Origin: Acinetobacter piscicola | GTDB taxonomy: Bacteria; Pseudomonadota; Gammaproteobacteria; Pseudomonadales; Moraxellaceae | DNA: 64,000 nt | Direction of reading: 5' to 3' | Assembly: GCF_015218165.1 (NCBI RefSeq) | Contig: NZ_CP048659.1 | Location: 3,534,001-3,598,000 of the forward strand | Shown: positions 29,212-38,995 of the stretch, in pieces | Layout: each line of letters opens with the position of its first letter | Numbering within the stretch: the first letter of the stretch is position 1 | Made by a program: the position numbers and the translations under genes | The notes under the pieces: generated by a model | Databases searched by the model: none | Told to the model about the DNA's origin: nothing | Seen by the model: only the letters and a program-made list of their open reading frames with translations

Positions 29212-30483
29212 CTAAAACTTATAACCATAAGATAAACCCAAAATATCCTGACTCATTTGCAACTTCGCTTCACCCCCACCAAATGCCGGTGAAATCGGAC
29301 CTTTTACTTCATCCTCCAAAGCATGTGTATAGGCCACACTAATTTCCTGATGCGGATCAATATTATACGTCGCACCTACGCTCAGATGATCACGTACCAC
29401 ACCCGGAGCTAGCACATTTAAAAACACTTCACTGTCCCGAATCGGTTGATCATTATGGCTATAGCCTGCACGTAAAGTCAGCTTAGGATGTGCCTGATAG
29501 CTCACACCAATTTTATAGACATTGATATCATCCCAACCAAAACCAGGACCGTTGTCCGAACCAAAGACATGACCTTGTTGTAACTGTGCGACATCAAATG
29601 AATGACCAACAGAGTCAACATCTGAATAATTAATTCGCTGTACATCCGCTGCTACAGTTAACTTCGGTGTGACTTTGACGGCTGCACCAATGCCATAACT
29701 TTCAGGCACATCAAAATCACCTTGTTCTGCAAATAAACCCTGATATTTTTTAAAGCGATCTGCATTGATTTTAGATGAATAACTTGCCCCTAAAGTTAAA
29801 CGATCATCAAAAAACTGTCCCGTCCAACCAATGCGTGCACCAATGCCAGTTGCATCATCTTTACCACGATTACTTAAATTTTGACCATCTTGAGAATAAC
29901 CAGCAAAAGCCCCTATACCTTTAGCTTCAAAACGCTGATATAGAATATTGGTCGCTACACCAATCGATTGATTTTTTGCATATTTCCATGAAACTGCAGG
30001 TGAAATAAAGACTTGGGTCAAATCGACACCAGCAGTGCCCTGATTGCCAAATGCCGCATACGGATTTTGCTTATAGCCCGTGTTCATGCCGCCATTTCCA
30101 TAAATCGCAAGACCCAAAGCCACCTGATCATTCACTTGATGATTCACAGCCAATTCAGGTAAAACAAAATACTGGCGCCCATTGCCATCATAATTACCAT
30201 TGGCATTGGGATAACCTTGAGGCATTTGGTTACCGCTGATTTGAGCAGAACGGTCAGGAGAAAAAATAGTTGCCCCGACATCGACACGATCACCCATCCA
30301 ACTTAAACCCGCAGGGTTATTGGCAATAGTCAAAGCATCCTGAAATTGTGCAATCGAAGTCCCTGCATTGCCTTGTGCTTTTACGCCATAACCATGCATA
30401 AAATAACCTGTTGTTGCATACGCCATAGAACTTAATAAAGATACAAATAAAGCTAACGGTAATAGTTGATATGTAGCTTTCAT
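29212..30483 (-). CDS. FadL/OmpP1-family outer membrane transporter
   Basis: A 423-residue outer membrane beta-barrel of the FadL/TodX family, which takes up long-chain fatty acids or hydrocarbons. The signal peptide ends near residue 23 (AYA/TTGYF). The mature N-terminus shows the family features GYGVKAQGNAGTS and NNPAGLSWMG, and the chain ends in an aromatic residue (GYKF), as expected for a barrel. It is a plausible partner for fatty-acid metabolism such as Acr1 but is not linked to it as an operon. Confidence 0.9.
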   Translation of the reverse strand: MKATYQLLPLALFVSLLSSMAYATTGYFMHGYGVKAQGNAGTSIAQFQDALTIANNPAGLSWMGDRVDVGATIFSPDRSAQISGNQMPQGYPNANGNYDGNGRQYFVLPELAVNHQVNDQVALGLAIYGNGGMNTGYKQNPYAAFGNQGTAGVDLTQVFISPAVSWKYAKNQSIGVATNILYQRFEAKGIGAFAGYSQDGQNLSNRGKDDATGIGARIGWTGQFFDDRLTLGASYSSKINADRFKKYQGLFAEQGDFDVPESYGIGAAVKVTPKLTVAADVQRINYSDVDSVGHSFDVAQLQQGHVFGSDNGPGFGWDDINVYKIGVSYQAHPKLTLRAGYSHNDQPIRDSEVFLNVLAPGVVRDHLSVGATYNIDPHQEISVAYTHALEDEVKGPISPAFGGGEAKLQMSQDILGLSYGYKF

Positions 30484-30568
30484 GATTCATCTTATCTAAC
30501 AATAATATATTTCTTAGTATATTGTTGAAGGTATATCTTGTAATCAAAAATAAATTAACATGTTTATT

Positions 30569-31330
30569 CTATTTTTTCATAAAGCGTTTTTTCTTTAATG
30601 TTTTTAATTTCCCTATTCTCAAGTAAACAGGAAACTCTACAACCAAATCTTCATTTTCAACATTGAGTACTTCAGCCAAATCAACCAATGGATGATCTTG
30701 ATTTTTTTCACAATAATGTTTTACTGCTGACCATGTCAATAAATATTTCAACAATTGTGCAGCCGACCATTGATATTGAATCTTAAATGCACAGTCTTCT
30801 ATTTCTTCAAATGGAAAAGGTATTGTTTTATACCCTTCATCAATATAATGACGCTCACTATCCCAATAACCTTTTAATTTTTCAAAATAAAGCGTTTGAA
30901 TCTGCTGCTGAACCTTGTCCTGCTGCACACAAATCATACCATAACCAATGACCGCTAAAATTCCTGTAGGCTTCAGTGTACGATAAACTTCTTTATAAAA
31001 TTTTTCAAAATCAAACCAATGGATCGCCTGTGCAACAGTAATTAAATCAAAGCTCTTATCTACAAAAGAAGTTTGTTCTGACGCTTGTACCTGATAACTA
31101 ACATTTTCAAAATAAGGGGCGAATTGTAATTGATTGGCACTTATATCTGTTGCCACAATATGATCAAAATAAGGGGCAAGCAATTGGGTAAATTGTCCTG
31201 ATCCCGCACCTGCATCCCAAGCAAAATTTTTCACAGGTACATATTGTAATATTTCCTGCAATACCTCTTGCGGGTAACTTGGTCGAGCTTGTTGATAAAG
31301 CTGACTGTCTTTTGAAAATAGATCTTTCAT
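30569..31330 (-). CDS. Class I SAM-dependent methyltransferase
   Basis: A 253-residue soluble methyltransferase. The SAM-binding motif I reads AWDAGAGSGQFTQLL (about 39-53), motif II includes ATDISANQL, and motif III DLITVAQAIHWFDFEKF. Proteins of this type begin with DLFSKDSQLYQQARPSYP and belong to the methyltransferase-11 group. The substrate cannot be deduced. It reads leftward ahead of the FadL-like gene, 85 bp apart. Confidence 0.85.
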   Translation of the reverse strand: MKDLFSKDSQLYQQARPSYPQEVLQEILQYVPVKNFAWDAGAGSGQFTQLLAPYFDHIVATDISANQLQFAPYFENVSYQVQASEQTSFVDKSFDLITVAQAIHWFDFEKFYKEVYRTLKPTGILAVIGYGMICVQQDKVQQQIQTLYFEKLKGYWDSERHYIDEGYKTIPFPFEEIEDCAFKIQYQWSAAQLLKYLLTWSAVKHYCEKNQDHPLVDLAEVLNVENEDLVVEFPVYLRIGKLKTLKKKRFMKK

Positions 31331-31494
31331 TTTTTAATATGTGATATATTTCTCATTTTATTAATATACGCATAATTTGGTGAGATACAAATTATATTGT
31401 CTAACAAGATAAAGCTTTATTGTCGCGTTCATCTTCAAATAAAAAGATATCGTGATGATAAAACCAGTTCAAAACTTTTCTAAAAATTTTAAAC

Positions 31495-31530
31495 AAAAAA
31501 AAGCTCTAAATTTATATTTAGAGCTTTTTT
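31495..31530 (-). terminator. Terminator after tRNA-Phe copy 1
   Basis: AAGCTCTAAAT and ATTTAGAGCTT form an 11-bp stem with A-rich and T-rich sides, just behind the leftward tRNA. Confidence 0.88.
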
Positions 31531-31535
31531 AAATA

Positions 31536-31611
31536 TGGTGGCGAGACCCAGGATCGAACTGGGGACACACGGATTTTCAATCCGTTGCTCTACCGACTGA
31601 GCTATCACGCC
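31536..31611 (-). tRNA. tRNA-Phe (anticodon GAA), copy 1
   Basis: The leftward gene begins GGCGTGATAGCTC, has the loop TTGAAAA and ends with encoded CCA. The acceptor stem has a T-T mismatch at position 5:68. It differs from copy 2 by one base in the D-loop (C for A). Confidence 0.96.
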
Positions 31612-31692
31612 GATGGGGTGTATTAAGCCGTATCTGAATAAATTAGTCAATATAAATCATTACTTTTTTATTCATTCGAGTAAATTTTACTC

Positions 31693-31720
31693 AAAAAAAA
31701 TCTCTGATGGGATCAGAGAT
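31693..31720 (-). terminator. Terminator after tRNA-Phe copy 2
   Basis: ATCTCTGAT pairs with ATCAGAGAT, with an A-run on the left for leftward transcripts. Each tRNA-Phe therefore has its own terminator. Confidence 0.8.
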
Positions 31721-31747
31721 TGAAATCGTAAATACGGTTTTTAAATA

Positions 31748-31823
31748 TGGTGGCGAGACCCAGGATCGAACTGGGGACACACGGATTTTCAATCCGTTGC
31801 TCTACCTACTGAGCTATCACGCC
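31748..31823 (-). tRNA. tRNA-Phe (anticodon GAA), copy 2
   Basis: The same 76-base structure as copy 1 with one D-loop difference and the same T5-T68 mismatch. The pair lies 136 bp apart in the same orientation. Confidence 0.96.
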
Positions 31824-31933
31824 GATGGAGCGTATTAAACAGTTTAATGCTTTTGCCGTCAAGTCTTGAATGAAAAAATTGATTCATTAGTCTATTTTTA
31901 CAGCAATATGACCATTTGTATTTAGAAACAATA

Positions 31934-31959
31934 AAAAAGCAGCCAATAGAGCTGCTTTT
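31934..31959 (-). terminator. Terminator of the GNAT gene at 31975
   Basis: AAAAGCAGC and GCTGCTTTT form a nine-pair stem with an A-run on the left. Confidence 0.85.
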
Positions 31960-31974
31960 CATAAAATACACAAA

Positions 31975-32352
31975 TTAGAGTTTATCGATGTGTGCCAAAC
32001 ACCGATGGATTGCACCACAGCCTGGTTCAAATTTCTTCACGCCCTTCTCTTCTTCAAGGCGGCACGCTTCTTCCACTAAGCGTTCTGCAACACCACGCCC
32101 ACGATTTGCTGGATGTACCACAATATTTTCTAAGGTTTTGCTTTCACCTTGCCCCGTACACCAAATTGCACCAATAATTTTGGTATTAAATTCTGCAACG
32201 TAAAGTAGGGTATACTGAGCTAAGTTTTGCTCAAGTTGTTCAATGGCATCTTTACCATCGGCAAATTCTGGACTAGTGTCGTAGAGGCGCTCAAGTTGAT
32301 TACGAACTTCGTCATTTTCAAGTGAAGTTTTAGCATGTACGGTTATAGGCAT
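31975..32352 (-). CDS. Small GNAT-fold acetyltransferase (possibly PanZ-like)
   Basis: A 125-residue GNAT protein with an acetyl-CoA loop HPANRGRGVAERLVEEA. It ends soon after this loop (HRCLAHIDKL), shorter than typical GNAT enzymes, and its size resembles PanZ/PanM, the acetyl-CoA sensor that matures PanD. I do not see enough to decide. It is divergent from hisB, about 100 bp away, with GGAGGG before the start. Confidence 0.75.
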   Translation of the reverse strand: MPITVHAKTSLENDEVRNQLERLYDTSPEFADGKDAIEQLEQNLAQYTLLYVAEFNTKIIGAIWCTGQGESKTLENIVVHPANRGRGVAERLVEEACRLEEEKGVKKFEPGCGAIHRCLAHIDKL

Positions 32353-32455
32353 TGATTAACCCTCCTGAGCAATCTAATATGCTGTCACTTTCGTCACAGC
32401 GAAACATCTTTTACATCAAACTTTTAATTTTTGACGTTTTTTGAGGAACGTGTCT

Positions 32456-33049
32456 ATGGCACAACGTATCAGTGAAGTGGTAAGAAACACCAACGAAACC
32501 AAAATTCGAGTTCGAGTGAATCTTGATGGTACAGGTCAAGGCACGCTCAATACAGGTGTTCCATTTTTAGACCATATGATTGATCAAATCAAGCGTCATG
32601 GTTTATTTGACATTGATATTCACTGTGATGGTGACTTAGAAATCGACGATCACCACACTGTGGAAGATTGCGGAATCACTTTAGGACAGGCGTTTGCCCA
32701 AGCACTCGGCGATAAAAAAGGCTTAAAACGTTATGGTCATTTTTATGCACCGCTTGATGAATCTTTAAGCCGTGTTGTCGTGGACTTGTCTGGTCGTCCA
32801 GGTTTATGGATGGATATTCCATTTACACGTGCGCGCATTGGTACATTCGATGTCGATTTATTCTCTGAGTTTTTCCAAGGCTTTGTGAATCACGCACTGA
32901 TGACACTTCATATCGATAATTTGAAAGGCAAAAATAGCCATCACCAAATTGAAAGTGTATTTAAAGCATTTGCGCGCGCACTGCGTATGGCATGTGAAAT
33001 TGACCCACGTGCTGAAGATAAAGTCGCTTCTACGAAAGGAACATTGTAA
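32456..33049 (+). CDS. hisB: Imidazoleglycerol-phosphate dehydratase
   Basis: Catalyses step 6 of histidine biosynthesis, converting imidazole-glycerol phosphate to imidazole-acetol phosphate. The metal-binding motifs [10 protein letters not shown] and NSHHQIES are intact. It is the monofunctional form (197 aa), without the phosphatase domain found in enterobacteria. The ATG at 32456 is preferred over upstream 32441 because GAGGAA lies in front of it. The stop overlaps the hisH start (TAATG), so the two are coupled. Confidence 0.96.
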   Translation: MAQRISEVVRNTNETKIRVRVNLDGTGQGTLNTGVPFLDHMIDQIKRHGLFDIDIHCDGDLEIDDHHTVEDCGITLGQAFAQALGDKKGLKRYGHFYAPLDESLSRVVVDLSGRPGLWMDIPFTRARIGTFDVDLFSEFFQGFVNHALMTLHIDNLKGKNSHHQIESVFKAFARALRMACEIDPRAEDKVASTKGTL

Positions 33050-33666
33050 TGACCCGTATTGCCCTTCTTGACTATGGCATGGGAAATCTTCACTCAGCAG
33101 CAAAAGCACTTGAACATGTCGGTGCAACGGTGGATGTGACCAATGATCCCAAGCTGATTGCTCAAGCAGATAAAATTGTATTCCCAGGCGTAGGTGCAAT
33201 GCGCGACTGTATGCAAGGCATGCGTGAAGCAGGGATTGATGAAGTCGTACGTCATGCTGCATTTAACAAACCTGTGCTTGCGATTTGTGTCGGTATGCAA
33301 GCTTTGATGCAATCTTCAGAAGAAAATGGTGGTACTGAGGCTTTAGGTATCTTTGCAGGTTCTGTAAAGCATTTTCCTGAAATTGAAAATTTAAAAGTTC
33401 CACATATGGGTTGGAACCAAGTGCATCAAGCTGATCCTTCTCATCCAATGTGGAAAGATATTGATCAGGATGCGCGTTTCTATTTCGTGCACAGTTATTA
33501 TGTAGAACCCAAAGATCAAAACTTAGTGGCTGCGACTTGTGATTATGGCTTAGAGTTCTGTACAGCTATCCATAAAGAAAACTTGTTCGCAACCCAGTTC
33601 CATCCTGAAAAAAGTCATACAGCAGGTTTGCAATTGCTCAAAAACTTTGTGGAATGGGATATTTAA
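33049..33666 (+). CDS. hisH: Imidazole glycerol phosphate synthase glutaminase subunit
   Basis: The class I glutamine amidotransferase subunit that feeds ammonia to HisF. The nucleophile is C80 in AICVGMQ, and the His/Glu of the triad is in TQFHPEKSH. Length 205 aa. It starts within the hisB stop codon. Its partner hisF is about 7.7 kb downstream on the same strand, with hisA in between. Confidence 0.96.
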   Translation: MTRIALLDYGMGNLHSAAKALEHVGATVDVTNDPKLIAQADKIVFPGVGAMRDCMQGMREAGIDEVVRHAAFNKPVLAICVGMQALMQSSEENGGTEALGIFAGSVKHFPEIENLKVPHMGWNQVHQADPSHPMWKDIDQDARFYFVHSYYVEPKDQNLVAATCDYGLEFCTAIHKENLFATQFHPEKSHTAGLQLLKNFVEWDI

Positions 33667-33848
33667 AGTTGAGCCCATTTGAGCTGAGCCAATATCATTT
33701 GGCTCAGCTTGAGTCGTAATTTCATCTAAAAATTAAAATCTTAATTTGATTTATTTTCTTTTTTGTTTAACATTTAATCAAATTTAAAACAAAACATACG
33801 TTTAAATTTTAATAAATACATTTTCTAACCATCTCAATTGAGTAAAAA

Positions 33849-34409
33849 ATGAACAATAATATTCAATCTAGCGACTCGGGTCTGAGCGCAAATGGACGCT
33901 TTGGGCGTTTATCCTATCTTGCTTGGAATATGCTACTCGGCTTCTTTTTGATGTTTTGCGGTGTTCTCGCTGCATTCATCGTACCGAATATGATGGCAAA
34001 TATGTCCTATGGCGCAAGTCCATCACTTGGCTTTTTTGTACCCATCATTTTGATTTATATCATTCTGCTTTATTTTACTTATATTTTTGCGATACGTCGT
34101 TTGCATGATCTCAATAAAACAGGTTGGCTGTCATTGGTGTTATTAATACCCTTGGTCGGGATATTTTTTTGGATTTATATTTCCTGTGCCAAAGGCGATG
34201 AAGGCAATAATAATTATGGTGCACCTCGCCTAACGCGTGGCTGGGAAAAAGTTTTAGGCTGGATTTATATCGTTATGATTCCACTGAGCCTTATTTTAAC
34301 GGTTGCTGTTGCGATTCCTGCTTATCAGAGTTATGTCAAAAATGCAGAAGCGATGCGTATGCAGATGGAACAAATGCAACTAGAACAAACATCTGAATAT
34401 TCAGAATAA
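33849..34409 (+). CDS. DUF805 membrane protein
   Basis: A 186-residue inner-membrane protein of the DUF805 family, with four predicted membrane segments and the family core GRLSYLAWN, RRLHDLNKTGW and a glycine-asparagine stretch (KGDEGNNNYGAPR) in the middle. The C-terminal segment ends with a methionine/glutamine-rich tail (MRMQMEQMQLEQ). Function unknown. An IS1 element lies 22 bp after its stop, so any natural terminator is separated from it. Confidence 0.85.
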   Translation: MNNNIQSSDSGLSANGRFGRLSYLAWNMLLGFFLMFCGVLAAFIVPNMMANMSYGASPSLGFFVPIILIYIILLYFTYIFAIRRLHDLNKTGWLSLVLLIPLVGIFFWIYISCAKGDEGNNNYGAPRLTRGWEKVLGWIYIVMIPLSLILTVAVAIPAYQSYVKNAEAMRMQMEQMQLEQTSEYSE

Positions 34410-34431
34410 TACTGCGTTAGCATCAATATTT

Positions 34432-35219
34432 GGTGGTGTTTCAAAAAGTATGCTGACATTAAATGAAGCCATTATTGATGTAAAAAAAGGTTAAGTCGAA
34501 AGCTTTAAAATGGTTTTCAATCTTTTTTGAAAAATTACAACTCCTTCTAAAACCGCGCCTAATTCGATGCCTTATTTTGCAATTATTACCTTCAATACCT
34601 ACAGTAAAAAATTTACCAATACTTTGCTTGCAGTTTTTAAAAGCAGTTATGAAACTGTCCCAATGATCACTTGCAATTCGGGTGTAGTGAATACCTAATT
34701 GTTTAAGCTTTGCCTTCAATCGTTGAACTGTAGCTAAGTCTCTTTTACCCCAAACATAAGCAACAATCTCACCTGTTTCTCGATGGTAGGCGTAAATAAG
34801 CCATTGTTTATTATTTTTATTTCCCACAAAAGTCCAAAACTCATCAACTTCAAGAGACTCATAATGACTTTGTTTAGGCTGAATTTGGTAGGTCGATTCG
34901 GTTAAAGTACGTAAAACTTTACCGATACTGATTCGCTCAACTTCAGCGATATCTCGTATACCACTACCTCTGACCATCAACTGTAATATTTTTCGAGTAA
35001 TGCCTGAATGACATCCTAGATAGCTCAGAGCATGGTCACCAATAAACTGACGTTTACAGTCTTTGCACTGATAGTTTTGTTTCCCATCTACTTTGATGCC
35101 ATTTTTCTTTATACTGTCACTGAGGCAGGTTGGACATTTGATTTCTAGAGTTATTCGCATTTCTCTATTTTATCAAAATTCAACCTGCTTTGTTTCAGCA
35201 TACTTTTTGAAACACCACC
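34432..35219 (-). mobile_element. IS1-family insertion sequence, copy B
   Basis: 788 bp, apparently identical to copy A at 6352-7139 but inverted. The flanking 8-bp duplication CAATATTT is at 34424-34431 and 35220-35227, different from copy A, so each copy arrived by its own transposition. Confidence 0.95.
34459..35160 (-). CDS. IS1-family transposase, single open frame
   Basis: The 233-residue product is the same as that of copy A, residue for residue, with the N-terminal zinc finger and the C-terminal catalytic region in one frame. The lack of any divergence suggests recent spread. Confidence 0.93.
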   Translation of the reverse strand: MRITLEIKCPTCLSDSIKKNGIKVDGKQNYQCKDCKRQFIGDHALSYLGCHSGITRKILQLMVRGSGIRDIAEVERISIGKVLRTLTESTYQIQPKQSHYESLEVDEFWTFVGNKNNKQWLIYAYHRETGEIVAYVWGKRDLATVQRLKAKLKQLGIHYTRIASDHWDSFITAFKNCKQSIGKFFTVGIEGNNCKIRHRIRRGFRRSCNFSKKIENHFKAFDLTFFYINNGFI

Positions 35220-35407
35220 CAATATTTTTCATTTGAATATCAATCAAGCCAATGCATTTGGCTTGATTGATATACTTATAACATTGGGTCTGAATTTCAA
35301 AAATTACACATCACACAGGTCTGCCAATTTTTTATCATCATTCAAAGATACTACATGATACCGATTCTATTTTTCTTTAGTCAATGATCACTTAAAGCCT
35401 TCAGCGC

Positions 35408-35830
35408 TTAATGATTTGACTCATTTTTCGTCACAAAGCCGCCTTCTAAAGGCTCTACACTAATTTTAATTTCCGCTTTTAAGTTTAAAGCTGCATAACG
35501 GTCTTTGATTTCTCCCATCAGCTGCTCCATGGTGGCTTGGCTTAAATCTACTTCAGATGCAACATAAGCTTTATTGACCAAATCAGCCTGATCTTGTTGG
35601 TTTTGTTGTTTTATTTCACTGTTCCAACGCTCAGTCATACCCACCAAACGCGCCAATTCAATTAAACTTTGCGCACTAGAAGGTGTTGAGTGTTGCAACC
35701 ATTTGCTCATCGTGCCTTTAGAGCTTTCTAAAATATTCACAATGTCAGTGGCTTTAATATTTTTGTCCTGAATCAACTGCTTTAAACGTTTTGCGCCTTC
35801 AATTAAAAGATCATCCTCTTTTTCAGCCAT
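35408..35830 (-). CDS. Putative HTH DNA-binding protein
   Basis: A 140-residue protein with a Cro/CI-like helix-turn-helix at about residues 22-60 (NIKATDIVNILESSKGTMSK and the following helix). The C-terminal half is polar and may form a coiled helix. No regulated gene is obvious; the divergent exonuclease gene at 35919 is 88 bp away. It could be a chromosomal XRE-type regulator. Confidence 0.7.
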   Translation of the reverse strand: MAEKEDDLLIEGAKRLKQLIQDKNIKATDIVNILESSKGTMSKWLQHSTPSSAQSLIELARLVGMTERWNSEIKQQNQQDQADLVNKAYVASEVDLSQATMEQLMGEIKDRYAALNLKAEIKISVEPLEGGFVTKNESNH

Positions 35831-35918
35831 GACCTATCCTCCCAATTACTCACCTCACAAAGCTACCACCTTTTATCTAAGTTTGTTATAACAATACGAT
35901 GAATTTTTAATGTGCTGA

Positions 35919-36593
35919 ATGTCTGTGGAACTGCCTATTTCTGCTTTGCCAAGCAAAGAATACATCCAAAGTTTGCCTCGTTTTCAAAATATTGCATTGG
36001 AAAATATTGTGGTGATCAACACAGTGCAACAATGTCAAAACATCGAAGCGGAGCTTAAAATAGCAGCAGTTTTGGGTTTTGACAGTGAGTCCAAACCCAC
36101 CTTCCATAAAGATGATGTACAAACAGGACCACATTTAATTCAGTTAGCAACCTTTGAAAAAGCCTATTTATTTCAAGTTTCAGATGAAATTCTAAATTTT
36201 TTAAAACCCATTTTTGAAAATAAAGATCAAATCAAAGTGGGTTTTGGTCTCAAAAATGATGCACATTTGTTTCGAAAAAAAGGCATTGAGCTATACAGCA
36301 TCATTGAACTCTCCAAATGTTTTAAAAGTTTTGGTTTCAATAATCCTGTGGGCATTAAAAATGCCATGGCATTGTTATTTAAAGTCAATTTTCCTAAAAG
36401 TAAATCGGTCAGCACTTCAAATTGGGCTCGAAAAACCTTAACCACGCCACAAATTGAATATGCTGCAGCCGATGCTTATGCAGCTGTGTTGATTTTTGAG
36501 GAATTGCTGCGTTTAGGCTTATTACCAACAAGCATTCCTAATACTTCACTAAAATTAAGAATTCGCCCGAATAAAGCGAAAACTATCACTTAG
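35919..36593 (+). CDS. 3'-5' exonuclease, RNase D-like DEDDy domain
   Basis: A 224-residue DnaQ-superfamily exonuclease domain without the HRDC domains of true RNase D. The acidic residues are visible: D55 and E57 in GFDSESKP, D114 in LKNDAHLF, and Y181/D185 in YAAAD, which is the DEDDy form. It probably trims structured RNA or DNA 3' ends. It lies 68 bp before hisA. Confidence 0.85.
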   Translation: MSVELPISALPSKEYIQSLPRFQNIALENIVVINTVQQCQNIEAELKIAAVLGFDSESKPTFHKDDVQTGPHLIQLATFEKAYLFQVSDEILNFLKPIFENKDQIKVGFGLKNDAHLFRKKGIELYSIIELSKCFKSFGFNNPVGIKNAMALLFKVNFPKSKSVSTSNWARKTLTTPQIEYAAADAYAAVLIFEELLRLGLLPTSIPNTSLKLRIRPNKAKTIT

Positions 36594-36661
36594 AAAATGA
36601 TCAAGTTTTTGCTAAGATGAGCCTCAATAAATTTTGATGAGATTGGGCAAGGAGCGAAAGC

Positions 36662-37393
36662 ATGCTGATCATCCCTGCAATTGACCTGAAAGATGGTAAA
36701 TGTGTCCGTTTAAAACAAGGGCGTATGGAAGACGATACTGTATTTTCTGACGATCCTGTAGCAACTGCACAACATTGGGTAAATGAAGGCGCACGCCGTT
36801 TGCATTTGGTTGATTTAAATGGTGCTTTCGCAGGTACACCTATTCACAAACCTGTGGTTGAAGCGATCGCTAAAGCTCAACCTGATTTACCGATTCAAAT
36901 CGGTGGTGGTATTCGTTCACTTGAAACCATTGAGCATTATTTAGATGCAGGCGTATCTTTTGTCATCATTGGTACAAAAGCTGTGAAAGAACCTGAATTT
37001 GTTGAAGAAGCATGCAAGAAATTTGCAGGTCATATCATTGTCGGGATCGATGCCATGAATGGCATGGTTGCAACAGATGGTTGGGCAAATGTCACTGATG
37101 TAAAAGCGACTGATTTAGCTAAACGTTTTGCTGATGCAGGCGTTTCTAGCATTGTCTACACTGACATTGCGCGTGATGGCATGATGCAAGGTGTAAACGT
37201 TGAACAAACTGTTCATCTTGCAACCTATTCTGGTCTTCCTGTGATTGCTTCAGGTGGTGTGACCAATCTTGATGACGTACGTAACTTGAAAGGTCAACCA
37301 GGCATTTTAGGTGCGATTACAGGTCGTGCAATTTATGAAGGGACTTTAAACCTTCGTGAAGCACAATTGTTATTAGATGAACAAGCATTGTAA
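36662..37393 (+). CDS. hisA: Phosphoribosylformimino-5-aminoimidazole carboxamide ribotide isomerase
   Basis: A TIM-barrel enzyme for the Amadori rearrangement of ProFAR in histidine synthesis. It starts with [20 protein letters not shown] and holds the two catalytic aspartates in AIDLKDG and [10 protein letters not shown]. Length 243 aa. AAGGAG lies eight bases before the ATG. It is related to HisF (41379), an old duplication. Confidence 0.96.
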   Translation: MLIIPAIDLKDGKCVRLKQGRMEDDTVFSDDPVATAQHWVNEGARRLHLVDLNGAFAGTPIHKPVVEAIAKAQPDLPIQIGGGIRSLETIEHYLDAGVSFVIIGTKAVKEPEFVEEACKKFAGHIIVGIDAMNGMVATDGWANVTDVKATDLAKRFADAGVSSIVYTDIARDGMMQGVNVEQTVHLATYSGLPVIASGGVTNLDDVRNLKGQPGILGAITGRAIYEGTLNLREAQLLLDEQAL

Positions 37394-37415
37394 TTATTCC
37401 AAATAAAATACATGT

Positions 37416-37444
37416 AAAAAAGAGGTCAATATGACCTCTTTTTT
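37416..37444 (+). terminator. Terminator after hisA
   Basis: AAAAAGAGGTCA, AT, TGACCTCTTTTTT: perfect stem with a T-run. Confidence 0.92.
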
Positions 37445-37704
37445 ATTATCAATTAAAACTATCTATCCACCCATTGACTGAGTTCAGCCATACAATCATG
37501 CGTAGATGGGGCATACATCAACAAATGAAAAAATCCAAGCCAATGCTTCCATTTATACTTCAAATTTATTTTTTAACACACGATATGATGTGTAAAATAT
37601 CACTCTGATTTTTAATAATTTTATTTATTTTCTTACTATAAGTTTGATCTAACAAAGAAATAGAGCATGTTAAACTACAGCCTTGTTAAGTTCTTCACCG
37701 TGCT
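37445..37704. other. Intergenic region before the DMT transporter
   Basis: Counted from the end of hisA this gap is 311 bp. Apart from the hisA terminator I see no gene or repeat. It should carry the promoter for the transporter at 37705. Confidence 0.4.
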
Positions 37705-38610
37705 ATGTTTAACCCAACCCGCTTCCCTAAAGCACCACAACTGGCTTTAATCTTTATTACCATCATTTGGGGTGGTAGTTTTATCACTGTGCAATACGGC
37801 TTAAATTTCAGTAGTCCGATTTTATTTGTCGCCTTACGTTTTGCAGCCGCAGCCATTGCCGTCATTGCTTTGTCATGGAAACATTTAAAAGGTTTTAACC
37901 GTAAGGAAATCTTCGCAGGCTTTTGTATCGGCCTAGTGATTGCCTTAGGCTATGGACTACAAACGATTGGTTTAAAAACCATGAGTAGTAGTGAATCCGC
38001 TTTTTTGACTGCCCTCTATGTCCCTTTAGTCCCGATTTTAATGTGGTTCATTTTTAAGAATGTGCCACATGTCATGACTTGGCTTGGCGTACTTTTGGCA
38101 TTTTTGGGTTTAGTATTTTTAACGGGCAATGGTTTTGGGGCGATTCATCTACATTTTGGACAAATCATTACCCTGCTGGGTTCGATTGCTATTGCTTTCG
38201 AAATTATTTTGATCAGCCACTTTGCAGGTCAGGTGAATGTACATCGAGTCACTGTACTTCAACTGATTTTTGCTTCGCTCCTCTGTTTTATGATTGCCCC
38301 CTTGGTAGGTGAACACCACATGCCACAATTTCATTGGCAATTATGGGCAGTACTCTGTGCTTTAGGCTGTGCAAGTGCAGGGATTCAATTGGTCATGAAT
38401 TGGGCACAGCGCAGAGTTGACCCCTCACAAGCTGCCATTATTTATGCAGGTGAACCTGTATGGGCAGCCGTGTTTGGACGTATGGCAGGTGAGCGTTTAT
38501 CTGCCTTGGCTTTATTGGGAGGGTTATTGGTCGTGATGGGTGTGATCATCAGTGAATGGCGACCAAAGTTTTTGGAGAAATCAAAATTACAAAACAATCA
38601 ATCACGTTGA
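37705..38610 (+). CDS. DMT-superfamily (EamA) transporter
   Basis: A 301-residue inner-membrane protein with ten predicted helices made of two EamA repeats. It begins with the family pattern FITIIWGGSFITVQYGL and has AFLTALYVPLVPIL and QAAIIYAGEPVWAAVFG in the second helices of the repeats. It probably exports amino acids or other small metabolites; the substrate is unknown. The stop abuts the convergent gene at 38611. Confidence 0.88.
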   Translation: MFNPTRFPKAPQLALIFITIIWGGSFITVQYGLNFSSPILFVALRFAAAAIAVIALSWKHLKGFNRKEIFAGFCIGLVIALGYGLQTIGLKTMSSSESAFLTALYVPLVPILMWFIFKNVPHVMTWLGVLLAFLGLVFLTGNGFGAIHLHFGQIITLLGSIAIAFEIILISHFAGQVNVHRVTVLQLIFASLLCFMIAPLVGEHHMPQFHWQLWAVLCALGCASAGIQLVMNWAQRRVDPSQAAIIYAGEPVWAAVFGRMAGERLSALALLGGLLVVMGVIISEWRPKFLEKSKLQNNQSR

Positions 38611-38928
38611 TCATCGTGATGGCTCTTTCTTCTCCAACAACATACACGGCTGATAATACTCAACTTGAGGCATCGGATCATAAAATGGGTGCAATAATGC
38701 TTTCCATTGTTGATATTCAGCAGATTGACGAAAACCCTCAGTATGGTCTTCAAGCTTGTCCCAAAATACCAATAAAATATAACGGTGTGAATCCTGAATA
38801 TTTTTAATCAATTGCACCGCATTTAAGCCCGACATCGGATAAATAAATGCCTTTGCTTGCTGAAATGCGGCTTCAAAAGCCTGACTTTGTTCAGGCTTAA
38901 TCTGTAAATGAACGTGTTCTATAATCAT
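38611..38928 (-). CDS. Antibiotic biosynthesis monooxygenase (ABM) domain protein
   Basis: A 105-residue single ABM-fold (dimeric alpha-beta barrel) protein: IEHVHLQIKPEQSQAFEAAF at the start and SHRYILLVFWDKLEDHTEGF in the middle. Such proteins can be small oxygenases or haem-degrading enzymes. It is convergent with the DMT transporter and ends directly against it. Confidence 0.8.
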   Translation of the reverse strand: MIIEHVHLQIKPEQSQAFEAAFQQAKAFIYPMSGLNAVQLIKNIQDSHRYILLVFWDKLEDHTEGFRQSAEYQQWKALLHPFYDPMPQVEYYQPCMLLEKKEPSR

Positions 38929-38995
38929 GCTGAGTGCTACTATTGTTCAACATGTCACTTCTAAGCGACAGGCTTGTTTTTATTTTTAAAATACA

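Noticed and set aside
6352-35219. The two IS1 copies as a 29-kb composite transposon
   Set aside because: Each copy has its own matching 8-bp duplication, so they inserted separately; the DNA between is core chromosome.
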